A stretch of 64,000 nucleotides of DNA from the NCBI RefSeq assembly GCF_009910675.1, contig NZ_RSEJ01000001.1, forward strand, positions 248,001 to 312,000, given 5' to 3'. Under the pieces are notes generated by a model. That model was not told the origin of the DNA, did no database searches, and saw nothing but the letters and a program-made list of their open reading frames with translations. The DNA comes from Photobacterium alginatilyticum (GTDB taxonomy: Bacteria > Pseudomonadota > Gammaproteobacteria > Enterobacterales > Vibrionaceae). Positions 17,294 to 26,302 of this stretch are shown piece after piece; the stretch's first letter is position 1, and the number at the start of each line of letters is the position of its first letter. The position numbers and the translations under genes are program-made.

Positions 17294-18264
17294 GCGAAGT
17301 ATTGTTAGAGGTTAACGGCCTTAAGAAGCACTTTACGGCGGGCAGTCGTTTTTTTGGTACTCAAGCGGTTTGTAAAGCGGTTGATGATGTCAGCTTTTCT
17401 ATCGAACGGGGAAAAACACTTGGCCTGGTGGGCGAGTCCGGTTGCGGTAAGTCGACACTGGGACGCTGCGTGTTGCGGCTGCACGAGCCAACCTCCGGTG
17501 AAGTGAAGCTGGAAGGCGTGGATATCTCTTCGCTAAGCAATCGTGAGCTTAAAGCTATGCGGCGGGATATCCAGATCATTTTCCAGGACCCGTATGCTTC
17601 GCTCAACCCGCGAATGACGATCCATGAGATCCTGCGCGAGCCTTTGGATACCCACAAAATTGGAACTGAAGAGGAGCGAGAAGCTAAAATTGCCGAGGTG
17701 ATGGCGATCGTTGGTCTTCGCCCTCAGGTGCTGAATCGTTATCCCCATGAGTTCTCTGGCGGTCAGCGCCAGCGGATTGGTATTGCGCGGGCACTGGTAT
17801 TGGAGCCTAAGTTCATTGTTGCCGATGAACCGGTATCGGCACTTGATGTGTCGGTGCAGGCTCAGGTACTTAACCTGATCGCAGAGCTACAAGAGAAAAA
17901 GGGTATTTCTTTCTTGTTCATTGCCCATGATCTGGGTGTGGTTCAGCATATCTGTGATGAAGTTGGCGTGATGTATCTGGGAAGGATTGTCGAGAAAGCG
18001 CCGGCTGAAGTGCTTTATCGTAACCCTAAGCACCCTTACACCCAGGCGTTGCTGTCGGCGATTCCTATTCCGGATCCAACAGCCAGCAAAGAGTCAATGA
18101 AGTTGCAGGGTGATGTCCCTTCTCCGTTGGCCCCGCCAAGCGGCTGTACTTTCCGAACGCGTTGCCCGCATGCGTCGAGTCGCTGCAAGGAAGAGCGGCC
18201 TGCTACTCACAATACCGGCGAACAGGGTGGAGAGCACCTTGTTGCTTGTCACTTGTTCGACTAG
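17290..18264 (+). CDS. peptide ABC transporter ATP-binding protein (DppF-like)
   Basis: A 324-residue ATPase starting at the ATG at 17290, four bases overlapping the previous gene. It has Walker [10 protein letters not shown], signature FSGGQRQRIGIARA and Walker B FIVADEPVSALDVS, plus the Q-loop segment IIFQDPYASLNPRM typical of DppF/OppF. The C-terminal cysteine motif CTFRTRCPHASSRC is intact. It is the last gene of the operon and is followed by a strong terminator. With the DppD-like subunit it forms the ATPase heterodimer. Confidence 0.94.
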   Translation: MSEVLLEVNGLKKHFTAGSRFFGTQAVCKAVDDVSFSIERGKTLGLVGESGCGKSTLGRCVLRLHEPTSGEVKLEGVDISSLSNRELKAMRRDIQIIFQDPYASLNPRMTIHEILREPLDTHKIGTEEEREAKIAEVMAIVGLRPQVLNRYPHEFSGGQRQRIGIARALVLEPKFIVADEPVSALDVSVQAQVLNLIAELQEKKGISFLFIAHDLGVVQHICDEVGVMYLGRIVEKAPAEVLYRNPKHPYTQALLSAIPIPDPTASKESMKLQGDVPSPLAPPSGCTFRTRCPHASSRCKEERPATHNTGEQGGEHLVACHLFD

Positions 18265-18292
18265 TTTCGCGCATTAGTTGAGCCATGTCTCC

Positions 18293-18335
18293 AAGGCCAG
18301 CAGTATGAGTATGACTCATCTTGCTGGCCTTTCTT
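18293..18335 (+). terminator. terminator of the peptide ABC operon
   Basis: AAGGCCAGCA and TGCTGGCCTT form a ten-pair outer stem, and ATGAGT/ACTCAT continue it as an inner stem around an ATG loop. TTTCTTGTTCT follows on the plus strand. It lies 28 bases after the last operon stop. Confidence 0.85.
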
Positions 18336-18360
18336 GTTCTCTCTCAGCCTGCTGTATAGA

Positions 18361-19296
18361 TCAGGTATCGCTTGTCTTTCCTGCAAGTACATCGATATGG
18401 GCGTGGACACTGTGTGCCAGTGCCAGCAGGTTGTAGCCTCCCTCCAGCGTGGACACGATTCTGTTTTCGGCATAGCAGGCAGCAGCATCGGTGATGATAT
18501 TCGTTACCCAGCGGTAGTCACTCTCATCGAGCAAAAGTTGCCCCAGCGGATCGTCTTTGTGGGCGTCAAATCCGGCTGAGACAAATAGCATTTGTGGCTG
18601 GTGCTTATGCAGAGCGGGTAACCAGTCGCGCTTAATCGCAAGGCGAAACTCACTGCCTTTGGTACCGGCACGCAGGGGCGAGTTGACTATGTTCGGACGC
18701 TGAATGTCGTAATACCTAAGCGGATAGAAAGGGTGCTGGAAGGTTGAGCACACCAATACTTCCGGGCGATTTTTGAAGCTGTCGATAGTGCCGTTGCAGT
18801 GGTGGACGTCAAAATCGAGAATCGCGACTCGTTCAATCTCATTTCGACTAAGGGCATGTTCGACACCAACAGCGATATTGTTAAAGAAGCAAAACCCCAT
18901 TGCCGTGCTGGTTTCGGCATGATGCCCGGGCGGCCTAACCGCGCAAAATGCATTGGTAACCTGTTGGTCAAGTACCATATCGGTGGCCATAGTCACGGCG
19001 CCAGCTGCCAGGCGGGCGGCGTGCATCGTATGCGGATTTAGGGCGGTATCAGCATCGGCATAAACCACCCCTTTTTCAGGCTGCAGGCTATCGAGCCAGC
19101 AGATGTATTCGGCCGGGTGGACTCGCTCTATTTGCTCGTCTGAGGCGGTTTGTGCTGCCAGCCATTTGATGCGATCACCCAGTTCTGTGGATGCCAGGTA
19201 TTGTGTGATGGCTCCCAGGCGTTCCGGGCATTCGGGATGATCCGCCCCCATCACATGCTTCAGATAATCGCCATGAGTGATAAAAGCGGTGGTCAT
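18361..19296 (-). CDS. histone deacetylase family protein (acetylpolyamine amidohydrolase-like)
   Basis: A 311-residue zinc-dependent deacetylase of the class II HDAC/AcuC superfamily. The start at 19296 is chosen for its GGAAGGAG site. Conserved elements are HPECPERL (20-27), RPPGHHAE with catalytic H125/H126, DFDVHHCNG with metal ligands D163 and H165, and SAGFDAHKDDPLG with the third metal Asp. Bacterial members remove acetyl groups from polyamines, lysine or acetoin-pathway proteins. The norspermidine pathway encoded at 48-54 kb makes a polyamine substrate conceivable, but nothing local proves it. It is monocistronic and convergent with the peptide ABC operon. Confidence 0.9.
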   Translation of the reverse strand: MTTAFITHGDYLKHVMGADHPECPERLGAITQYLASTELGDRIKWLAAQTASDEQIERVHPAEYICWLDSLQPEKGVVYADADTALNPHTMHAARLAAGAVTMATDMVLDQQVTNAFCAVRPPGHHAETSTAMGFCFFNNIAVGVEHALSRNEIERVAILDFDVHHCNGTIDSFKNRPEVLVCSTFQHPFYPLRYYDIQRPNIVNSPLRAGTKGSEFRLAIKRDWLPALHKHQPQMLFVSAGFDAHKDDPLGQLLLDESDYRWVTNIITDAAACYAENRIVSTLEGGYNLLALAHSVHAHIDVLAGKTSDT

Positions 19297-19556
19297 AGGT
19301 TGCTCCTTCCAACAAACAAACCTTCCTTTGATGACAGATCCTTCAAGCGTGACACTTCTCAGCATAAGTGACGGCGCTTTTTCCTGCGTAGTGCTTAGAG
19401 CCTTATTTATTGGACAGAGGTGGACTTATTCCGGCTGGGTGAGGGTAAAAAGGAAATATACAGTTATGCTTATACTGACCTTTTGATACAACAAGGTTCC
19501 AGCGAGGCTTACAGGTCAGTTAACGGCTAAACTAACAATGCTGAGGAAGGGAGCTG

Positions 19557-19898
19557 ATGGACTGTATTTTCTGCAAAATAGCGAGTAAAGAGATACCTTC
19601 GACATTGCTTTACGAAGATGAGCAAATTGTCGCGTTTCATGACAATGCGCCCCAAGCCCCGACGCATATTCTGATCATCCCGCATCTGCATATTGCGACC
19701 ATAAATGATCTCGAAAAACAACACTCAGCGCTGATTGGACATATGATCCTGACGGCAACGCAACTGGCCAAGGATTTGTCTCTGGCAGAGGATGGTTACC
19801 GCCTGGTCTGGAACTGCAATCGCCAGGGCGGACAAGCGGTATATCACATTCATTTGCACTTGCTTGGCGGACGCAATATGCACTGGCCCCCGGGCTGA
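19557..19898 (+). CDS. HIT family protein (HinT-like)
   Basis: A 113-residue histidine-triad protein. The triad H97-I-H99-L-H101 (HIHLHLLGGRNM) is intact and the N-terminus has the zinc-like DCIFCKI. HinT proteins hydrolyse purine nucleoside phosphoramidates and AMP-lysine. Length and the ending GRNMHWPPG match the gammaproteobacterial HinT group. The ATG follows AGGAAGG. It is convergent with the DMT transporter downstream. Confidence 0.93.
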   Translation: MDCIFCKIASKEIPSTLLYEDEQIVAFHDNAPQAPTHILIIPHLHIATINDLEKQHSALIGHMILTATQLAKDLSLAEDGYRLVWNCNRQGGQAVYHIHLHLLGGRNMHWPPG

Positions 19899-19928
19899 CA
19901 GCGGCTCAGCATGCTTACGGTTAATTAA

Positions 19929-20852
19929 TTAGGGTGTGATTTTGTGACGACGTAACGTTGTGATAATCGAGGTTCCTCCAATCATCACCATCATTGAGAG
20001 CATCACTATTACCACGCCGTAACCGACATGTGACCAAGGCTCGACATGTCCCAGTGCGCGATCGACGATTAACACCATCACCGGGATCAGGTAGGTATAC
20101 GCTGATACCTGCTCGGGTGCCAGCGACACGCTTCCTTGCTGGAATAAAAAGAAACTCAGTGCCGTTGCAAAGACGGCCAGATAACCAATGCCGAACCAGA
20201 TGTCGGATGAAATGACAGACCAGTCTGTGGTGGCGAGTTGCGGTGCAGCCCCCAATGTCAGCAGCCCTGTGGCACAGATTAATGTCCAGCAAGTCATATG
20301 GGTAATGGATTCACCGCGATAGTATTTTTTGACCACGATTGGGTTCAGGGCCATTGCCAAACAGCCGAGCAGATAGATTTTGTTCGAACTGGTTAATGCG
20401 ATTGAACCTGCTGCAGACAGATCGCCTCGGAAAATAATCAAACCGGCACCCAGCATTCCGCCCAGAAGAGCAATGATGACCGTCAGTGGCGTACGACGTC
20501 TGAAGATCACTGCGGCCAGTACGGCGCTCATCAGCGGAACTGTGGTATATAGCGCGCTGGTATCGAGCGCACTGGTATCCTGAAGTGCAATAAACATGGT
20601 GACAAAATAGGTCAGTGCGGGCAGACAGATCACCGTGTAGCGGGCAAAGTCCTTGGCTGTTGGTACGCGGAGCTGTTTTTGTCCCAGCAGAAGTCCCAAA
20701 AACAGCAGGCTGGCAAGGAGGTAGCGTATCCAAGTAACAACCAGTGGGTTTAGCTGCGCGGTAATGTGACTACCAATCGGAAATGAAAGGCTTATCAGTG
20801 CCGTGAAGGCAAACATTTTTAGGTGCGCAGTGTGGCTGGTTGTCATTGTCAT
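19929..20852 (-). CDS. EamA/DMT-family transporter
   Basis: A 307-residue protein with about ten membrane helices in two EamA repeats. Segments such as LNPLVVTWIRYLLASLLFLG and DTSALDTSALYTTVPLMSAV mark the first repeat, and VSLAPEQVSAYTYLIPVMVL the second. The start at 20852 (MTMTTSHT) is preferred over the longer frame because GAGAAA lies upstream. EamA proteins export metabolites such as amino acids; the substrate is unknown. It is divergent from the small exported protein at 21054. Confidence 0.88.
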   Translation of the reverse strand: MTMTTSHTAHLKMFAFTALISLSFPIGSHITAQLNPLVVTWIRYLLASLLFLGLLLGQKQLRVPTAKDFARYTVICLPALTYFVTMFIALQDTSALDTSALYTTVPLMSAVLAAVIFRRRTPLTVIIALLGGMLGAGLIIFRGDLSAAGSIALTSSNKIYLLGCLAMALNPIVVKKYYRGESITHMTCWTLICATGLLTLGAAPQLATTDWSVISSDIWFGIGYLAVFATALSFFLFQQGSVSLAPEQVSAYTYLIPVMVLIVDRALGHVEPWSHVGYGVVIVMLSMMVMIGGTSIITTLRRHKITP

Positions 20853-21053
20853 AGGCAAGTTTCTCGATAATAAAGTGATTGGGATCAAATTGCGGGCTAT
20901 TTAATCAATACTTGACTCCGGGGTCAACAAATTTGTGATGTTACTCACGACATGTGTTTACTAACAATAGCTAACAAGTTCAGCTGACATTAATTGTAAG
21001 CTGTTCGATTGTTTGACACAGTACGTGGAGTGGCTAGTAGAAGGAGTTCAGGC

Positions 21054-21329
21054 ATGTTGAAGATATCAAAAGCTGGTGTTTTTGCGTCGCTCGCGGTGGG
21101 ATTGACTGTCCTGTTTGCAATCGTTGATCACGAGCCCGCTCTGGCAAGCGAAAACAGTGGGCAGGTAGGGCGCTACCTTGCTCAACAAGAACAAAACCTT
21201 GAGGAGCTTTACCAGGTCAAAGCCCAACTGGCCGCATATGGTGAAGAGGATTCTGATCTCTACCTTGCTGTACTTAATGCGATTAATACCAGTCAACATC
21301 TTGTCGATGAAGCCACGAACTGGCAGTAG
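21054..21329 (+). CDS. small exported protein of unknown function
   Basis: A 91-residue protein starting at the ATG at 21054, seven bases after AAGGAG. A hydrophobic stretch, AGVFASLAVGLTVLFAIV, is followed by DHEPALA, a plausible signal peptidase site or a membrane anchor. The mature part, about 60 residues, is helical and acidic (YLAQQEQNLEELYQVKAQLA). I do not recognise the family. The gene stands alone upstream of a TetR regulator. Confidence 0.6.
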   Translation: MLKISKAGVFASLAVGLTVLFAIVDHEPALASENSGQVGRYLAQQEQNLEELYQVKAQLAAYGEEDSDLYLAVLNAINTSQHLVDEATNWQ

Positions 21330-21541
21330 TGAGTGGCGTGATGGCTACTGACAAGCAGACAGTCCATGTTGATGTGCAAGTCATTGATCTGGTTAACTGA
21401 TCCGAGCTTGGAGCTTTCGTCGTTATCAGAGATCCATTACTATAGAAAAACCATATATAGACATATTGATAAAACGCTGGTGTCGGTAGCATGCAATATG
21501 TGGTTTAGGTATTTGAATTTGTCAGATAGGCGGGACTGTCA

Positions 21542-22156
21542 ATGTCACGGATAAGAGAAAAAAACCAAGAGCTGATTATACAAGTCGCCTGTCAGCTTTT
21601 TGCTGAACAGGGATATGCGGCGACTAAGGTGGCTGATATTGCCAAGGCTGCCGATGTACCCAAGCCTAATATCTATTATTACTTCAAAGCCAAGGACAAC
21701 TTATACCGAGCAGTGCTCGAAAGTGTCACCCAACCTTTGCTTGAGGCTTCCCGTCCGGTTGAAGAACTTGATGATCCGGCTGAAGCACTCAGCGAATATA
21801 TCAAGACAAAGCTGAGAATATCTCGTGACCACCCTTATGCCTCCAAGGCGTTTGCCAATGAGGTGATGACGGGGGCCAAGTACCTTCCTGACGATATTGC
21901 CGATAAACTTCACAGCCAGTCACAGATGATCATTGCCAAATTCGAAAGCTGGATCGAGCGCGGAGCAATGGCGCGGGTGTCACCACAACACTTGATGTTT
22001 ACGATATGGGCGGCCACGCAAACCTATGCTGATTTCAGTTGGCAGATCTGCAAGGTGATGGATAAAGAACAGCTTGATGAACAGGACTTCGCCGATGCCG
22101 CCGAGTTTCTGACCCACCTGGTAATTAACGGCTGCAAGCTGGAACAAACAGAATAA
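21542..22156 (+). CDS. TetR-family transcriptional regulator (RutR-like)
   Basis: A 204-residue repressor. The N-terminal helix-turn-helix is at about residues 25-50 (TKVADIAKAADVPKPNIYYY). The C-terminal half (EYIKTKLRISRDHPYASKAF, HLMFTIWAATQTYADFSWQI) closely resembles RutR of E. coli, which responds to uracil and thymine. No pyrimidine genes lie nearby, so ligand and targets are unclear. There is no strong ribosome site at this ATG. The gene is followed by a terminator. Confidence 0.88.
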   Translation: MSRIREKNQELIIQVACQLFAEQGYAATKVADIAKAADVPKPNIYYYFKAKDNLYRAVLESVTQPLLEASRPVEELDDPAEALSEYIKTKLRISRDHPYASKAFANEVMTGAKYLPDDIADKLHSQSQMIIAKFESWIERGAMARVSPQHLMFTIWAATQTYADFSWQICKVMDKEQLDEQDFADAAEFLTHLVINGCKLEQTE

Positions 22157-22170
22157 CACCTTTGCCTTGA

Positions 22171-22204
22171 CCGACACCGGCAACACGTTGTCGGGTTTTT
22201 TTTG
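22171..22204 (+). terminator. terminator after the TetR gene
   Basis: CCGACA (22171-22176) pairs with TGTCGG (22189-22194), followed by GTTTTTTTT. It lies 15 bases past the stop codon. Confidence 0.75.
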
Positions 22205-22283
22205 TATTTTTAAATCGAAGTTTGACTTTTTCGGCACAACGAACTTAACTGGTCTAATGAGTTAACGGAAAAGAGAGAAGGCA

Positions 22284-22787
22284 ATGGATAGCAGAGTCGC
22301 TCAGGCAAATGAGATGTTGAAAAGTTTTAGCAAACAAAAAGTTAAGCTCATTGATTACTGTACTCCGGAAATCCTGGAGATAAGTGATGAGCATCTGTCA
22401 TTAAAGATCCCGCTCAATGACAAGACAAAAAACCATCTTGAGAGTATGTATTTCGGGGCATTGGCGATTGGTGCCGATGTGGCTGCCGGACTGTTGGCGA
22501 TGGATATGGCCAACCATTCAGGGCTGAATGTGTCGCTGGCTTTTAAATCTGTCCAGGGGGAGTTTTTGCGCAGGCCCGAAGATGATGTGGTCTTTAGTTG
22601 TTACCAGGGGAAGATGATCAGCGAGATGCTTGAAAGAAGCCACCAAACCGGAAAGCGAGTGAATGAGCCCGTCTCTGTTACCGTGACTTGCCCGACGCGT
22701 GATGGCAATGAGCCAGTGGCCACGTTTTCTTTGACGCTGTCACTTAAGGTCGTTTCGTCACCGGCCACTGTCACAGTAAGCTCCTGA
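22284..22787 (+). CDS. DUF4442 hotdog-fold protein, possible thioesterase
   Basis: A 167-residue protein. The central segment HLESMYFGALAIGADVAAGL resembles the helix of hotdog-fold thioesterase-like proteins of the DUF4442/YiiD C-terminal group. A catalytic assignment is not secure because the family varies. It has its own ribosome site (AAGAGAGAAGG) and ends six bases before the convergent membrane-protein gene. Function is inferred from the fold only. Confidence 0.65.
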   Translation: MDSRVAQANEMLKSFSKQKVKLIDYCTPEILEISDEHLSLKIPLNDKTKNHLESMYFGALAIGADVAAGLLAMDMANHSGLNVSLAFKSVQGEFLRRPEDDVVFSCYQGKMISEMLERSHQTGKRVNEPVSVTVTCPTRDGNEPVATFSLTLSLKVVSSPATVTVSS

Positions 22788-22793
22788 CATTAA

Positions 22794-23927
22794 TTACTGT
22801 TGGGTTTGCGGTTCGGTATGAACGGTAAGTCCAAGAAAAGAGGCGACTAGAATACATTCCAACCCAAAGGGCAGGTAACCGGCATAGCCAAGCAGGGGCA
22901 TCTCGAACAGGTGGAAGCGATCAACAAAAGGAATGTTGTACTTCCAGGGAGTCATACCGCCATAGTTCCATAGCTCCCAGAAAAAACCACATTGCAGACC
23001 GGCGAGTGCCGGGAAGCAAAATGGCCGCCAGTCGCCATGCTGTAGCACTGAAAAGATTGTTTGCTGACCGGTTAAGGCCTGCAAGGATATCAGAACAATC
23101 AATGGTGACACCCAGATCATAGGATAGGTAGAATCAGGCCAGGCTCCCAGCGCAAACAGTGACAGTGTAGAGATGGACAAGGCCAGCAATGCTATTGCTC
23201 TTGGATGCGGTACCTTAAATGTCCAATAGTCGGTGTAGGCATGATGAAACTGTTTAAATGTTGCTAACCAGTAAACGGTGCTCAGAACAGCCGGAAGTAC
23301 GGTAGAAAAAGCCAGGCTCGCAGTCACTACCCGGGTCAGCGGTGAGATAGGCGGCCCTAGGTAGTACCAGTTATGTACAAAGTGGTTGAGGTACTCGAAG
23401 AACCACCAGAATGCCGAGCTGACAATAAATAGCAACAGAAACATTTTGGGTCGATCGAGCATCAGACAGGATCCGACTCGCTTAACACTTAGCGCGTTAA
23501 TGATCAGGATATATCCCAGCCAAATGGGTGTGAAGGTATAACGCTGTAACCCCTGAGGGGCATCATTATGTGCCAAAGCCATTGCCCAACTGACTCCGAG
23601 TAATACTAACCCCATCCAGCCCCACCAAGGATAGGTGAAACGGGAAGGGGGCTTATAGGTGGCAGTCTTGGGGACACAGTAATAGCGATATATAAAGGGT
23701 AGTGTGCATGCAAGGATTAGTGCACTGAGCATGAGAAAGACGGGCCAGGAAAAGGGGGGCTGCTCCACATAAAGCGTCGAGGGCAGTAAGTTCAGATAGG
23801 GAGCCAGTGGCTTTCCCGCCCAATAGGCACCAGCCAATGGAGGAAGAACTAATAGTCCCCCAGCAAGTACAACTCGAATAGGCCACCACCACCTGGATCT
23901 GCCTATTGCTCTTAGCCCGATTTCCAT
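22794..23927 (-). CDS. polytopic membrane protein, unknown function
   Basis: A 377-residue protein with about nine to ten hydrophobic helices, for example WWWPIRVVLAGGLLVLPPLA near the start and IWLGYILIINALSV in the middle. Aromatic motifs such as GFFWELWNYGGMTPWKYNIP near residue 315 are distinctive. I do not recognise a family with a known function. It is convergent with the DUF4442 gene and has no operon partner. The Trp-rich loops may face a lipid or a cofactor, but that is speculation. Confidence 0.6.
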   Translation of the reverse strand: MEIGLRAIGRSRWWWPIRVVLAGGLLVLPPLAGAYWAGKPLAPYLNLLPSTLYVEQPPFSWPVFLMLSALILACTLPFIYRYYCVPKTATYKPPSRFTYPWWGWMGLVLLGVSWAMALAHNDAPQGLQRYTFTPIWLGYILIINALSVKRVGSCLMLDRPKMFLLLFIVSSAFWWFFEYLNHFVHNWYYLGPPISPLTRVVTASLAFSTVLPAVLSTVYWLATFKQFHHAYTDYWTFKVPHPRAIALLALSISTLSLFALGAWPDSTYPMIWVSPLIVLISLQALTGQQTIFSVLQHGDWRPFCFPALAGLQCGFFWELWNYGGMTPWKYNIPFVDRFHLFEMPLLGYAGYLPFGLECILVASFLGLTVHTEPQTQQ

Positions 23928-24187
23928 TAATACCGTCCAACAGATTTCACTACTACAGCTAAGTTAAGCATAGTCATATTCAGTCTGCTTCTCGTCTTAA
24001 GTTGTAGATATCACACAGTATGTTAATGGCTCGCCTCTCTAGCTAACAAATGCAGTACGCAATCATTATGACTATAGCTGTCAAGGCAAGTTGGGTGGGT
24101 TAGTCGTTTTTGCGCGGTTGACGCTGAGGCTCAGAATAAGTGTTCTGAGACATTGCATAGTTCAATCGAGAGGGAAACCGCCAAAAG

Positions 24188-24213
24188 AAAAGGCTTCCAT
24201 ATGGAAGCCTTTT
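24188..24213 (-). terminator. terminator of the first POT-like gene
   Basis: AAAAGGCTTCC and GGAAGCCTTTT flank a four-base centre, ATAT, giving a 26-base perfect palindrome 33 bases past the stop codon. The A and T runs on both sides allow function in either direction. Confidence 0.85.
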
Positions 24214-24245
24214 CAACAAGTTAGCATTGAAGCTGGTTAAGAAGC

Positions 24246-25724
24246 TTAGCTCTCAGCTTTTGCTGTAGCCATCTCTTCTTGTGCCGCTTCGCTGCTTTTT
24301 AGCATGATGCGGATAATGCGAGAGGCCATCAGAGCAACCACTACCATAACCACAGCCAGCATGGTTAGCGTGCTGAAGTAGCCGCCGTATACAGACTGGA
24401 CAATTTCCTGAGTAATTTCCTGGCCTTTCTCAAGAGCAATCGAGGTTGAGAATACAGCACCAACAATACCACTTAGTGCGATAGCCACAGAGAACAGGCT
24501 AACAGAGAAGTTTTCAATATGCTTCGGTGCAACCGACAGGATAAAGGCTACAACCATGCTACCTACGATAACTTCAGCCAGTGCCTGGAAGAAGTGGATA
24601 GCCAGGAAGACTTCTGGGCGAATAACCACATCTTCACCGACACTCATTACTGCTGCAGTCAGGATACCGAACGCAATGGCAGTCAGGATGAAGGCGAAAC
24701 CAACTTTTGTTGCTGTCGAGAAGTTGATGTTGCGCTTCTCTAGTGAAGAGAATGTCATCGCGATTAGCGGGCCACCAACGATACACCATAGTGGGTTCAT
24801 TGCCATGGATGCTTCTGGGGCAATTGGAATGAATCCGAACAGATCACCGCGCATAGTGTTGATAGTTACCATGGTCATGGATGTCATCATCTGACCATAG
24901 TAGACGAAAAAGGCTGTTGTTAGCACGGTAATGATAAGGATGGTACCCATCTTCAGTGCATCTGATTTTTCAGCTTTGATCATCAGCGAGATGAAGTAGC
25001 CGATTGCCGCTGCGCCGATAACGTAAACAATGTTCTTACCGATATCCATGTTCGAGAACATGAAGAATACCAGGCCGATCATACACAGAGAGATACCGAT
25101 AAAGGCTGCCCAGTTCTTAGGGCTAACTGGCTGCTGGTCAATCTCGGCACCGACACCGACCAAAGGCTTGTGAGAAACAACCAGGATAGCAAATGCGATG
25201 AAGGCCATCGCTGCTGATAGCGTAAAACTGCCGTTGAAGCCGATAGCAAGAACAAACATTGGGAATAGGTACTGGCCCAGGAAGGCACCAATGTTATTTA
25301 CCGAGTAGTTTACCGGATAGCCATTTTCAAAATCTTCTTCTGTTGCAAAGGTACGTTTATATAGGCTTGGATAAGAAGGAGACATCAGGCCACGGGAGTA
25401 ACTGGCCAGTGCAATACCGACAAGGCTCATTGGAACATTTGATGCAGAAGCACCTAAGACTAGCAGAGTATAACCTGTTGCAAAACCACCGTAACTGATT
25501 GTCAGAGAGCGGTATGCGCCAAGGAACCTGTCGGCGATGAATCCGCCTGCGATGGCAAATAGGGGGCCAATAGAAGAGAAGGCACCGACTACCATCATGG
25601 TATCAGCTTCACTATATCCGAGATCTTCTAAGAAGAATCGGGTCAAAATTACCATCACGCCGTAAAATGATAGGCCAAACATCATCTGGCAAACCATCAT
25701 TGACTTATTAAGTCTATTCCACAT
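24246..25724 (-). CDS. POT-like proton-dependent peptide transporter, copy 1
   Basis: A 492-residue major-facilitator protein with about 12-14 helices. The region GFIADRFLGAYRSLTISYGG and the PVNYSVNNIGAFLGQYLFPM segment match the position of the PTR2 signature (FYxxINxG). The usual ExxERFxYYG proton-coupling motif of POT transporters is replaced by FGLSFYG, so this is a divergent branch and the peptide role is tentative. It is about 90% or more identical to the gene at 26303. It has its own promoter region and terminator. Confidence 0.8.
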   Translation of the reverse strand: MWNRLNKSMMVCQMMFGLSFYGVMVILTRFFLEDLGYSEADTMMVVGAFSSIGPLFAIAGGFIADRFLGAYRSLTISYGGFATGYTLLVLGASASNVPMSLVGIALASYSRGLMSPSYPSLYKRTFATEEDFENGYPVNYSVNNIGAFLGQYLFPMFVLAIGFNGSFTLSAAMAFIAFAILVVSHKPLVGVGAEIDQQPVSPKNWAAFIGISLCMIGLVFFMFSNMDIGKNIVYVIGAAAIGYFISLMIKAEKSDALKMGTILIITVLTTAFFVYYGQMMTSMTMVTINTMRGDLFGFIPIAPEASMAMNPLWCIVGGPLIAMTFSSLEKRNINFSTATKVGFAFILTAIAFGILTAAVMSVGEDVVIRPEVFLAIHFFQALAEVIVGSMVVAFILSVAPKHIENFSVSLFSVAIALSGIVGAVFSTSIALEKGQEITQEIVQSVYGGYFSTLTMLAVVMVVVALMASRIIRIMLKSSEAAQEEMATAKAES

Positions 25725-26237
25725 AACTAAATCTCTTTATCTATGGATAATGAAAGGGAATCTTTGTAAGAATTTGTAATTGCGGAAGGGATATTAACAT
25801 TACTGATAATATCAAACATTGGCGTTATGTCTCAAAATTCGCGAGATATTCATTATTTATTCTAATGAGCATATGTAGTATTTCTTATGAATGTCTTTGT
25901 GTTAAGTTTCTTGATTTCGCTCAGACATCGAATTTTAGCCCGTCAGGCTGGGTTTTCAGCAATTATTATACTGTTAGCTTTGGGTGGTCTGATGAGGTAA
26001 ATGGTTGCCTAGTATTAGTTTGGCTATTCTAAAGTGCGGGTTTTTGGGACGGTTTATGCAATGGAATAAACAATGTTAAAAGTAACTATCTGTATAACAA
26101 CCTTTTATTGTGAGAGTAATTATTGCTTATTTAAATAAGTATTTGGAGCTTGTTAATATACGGTGTTGAGCTATTGGTCCTGTGTATAAATATATTTAAG
26201 CAGTAGCGACATCATCAATGTTGATATTATTACTGTA
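25725..26237. other. intergenic spacer between the two POT-like genes
   Basis: The first 110 bases match the upstream region of copy 2 and probably hold the promoter of copy 1. The remaining 400 bases are AT-rich and show no gene or clear motif. Confidence 0.5.
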
Positions 26238-26263
26238 AAAAGGCTTCCAGATGGAAGCCTTTT
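26238..26263 (-). terminator. terminator of the second POT-like gene
   Basis: AAAAGGCTTCC, centre AGAT, GGAAGCCTTTT: the same palindrome as at 24188 with one base changed in the centre, 39 bases past the stop. Confidence 0.85.
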
Positions 26264-26302
26264 GGATAGTAACAAACCTATATTGAAACTTAGTTAGAAA
26301 GC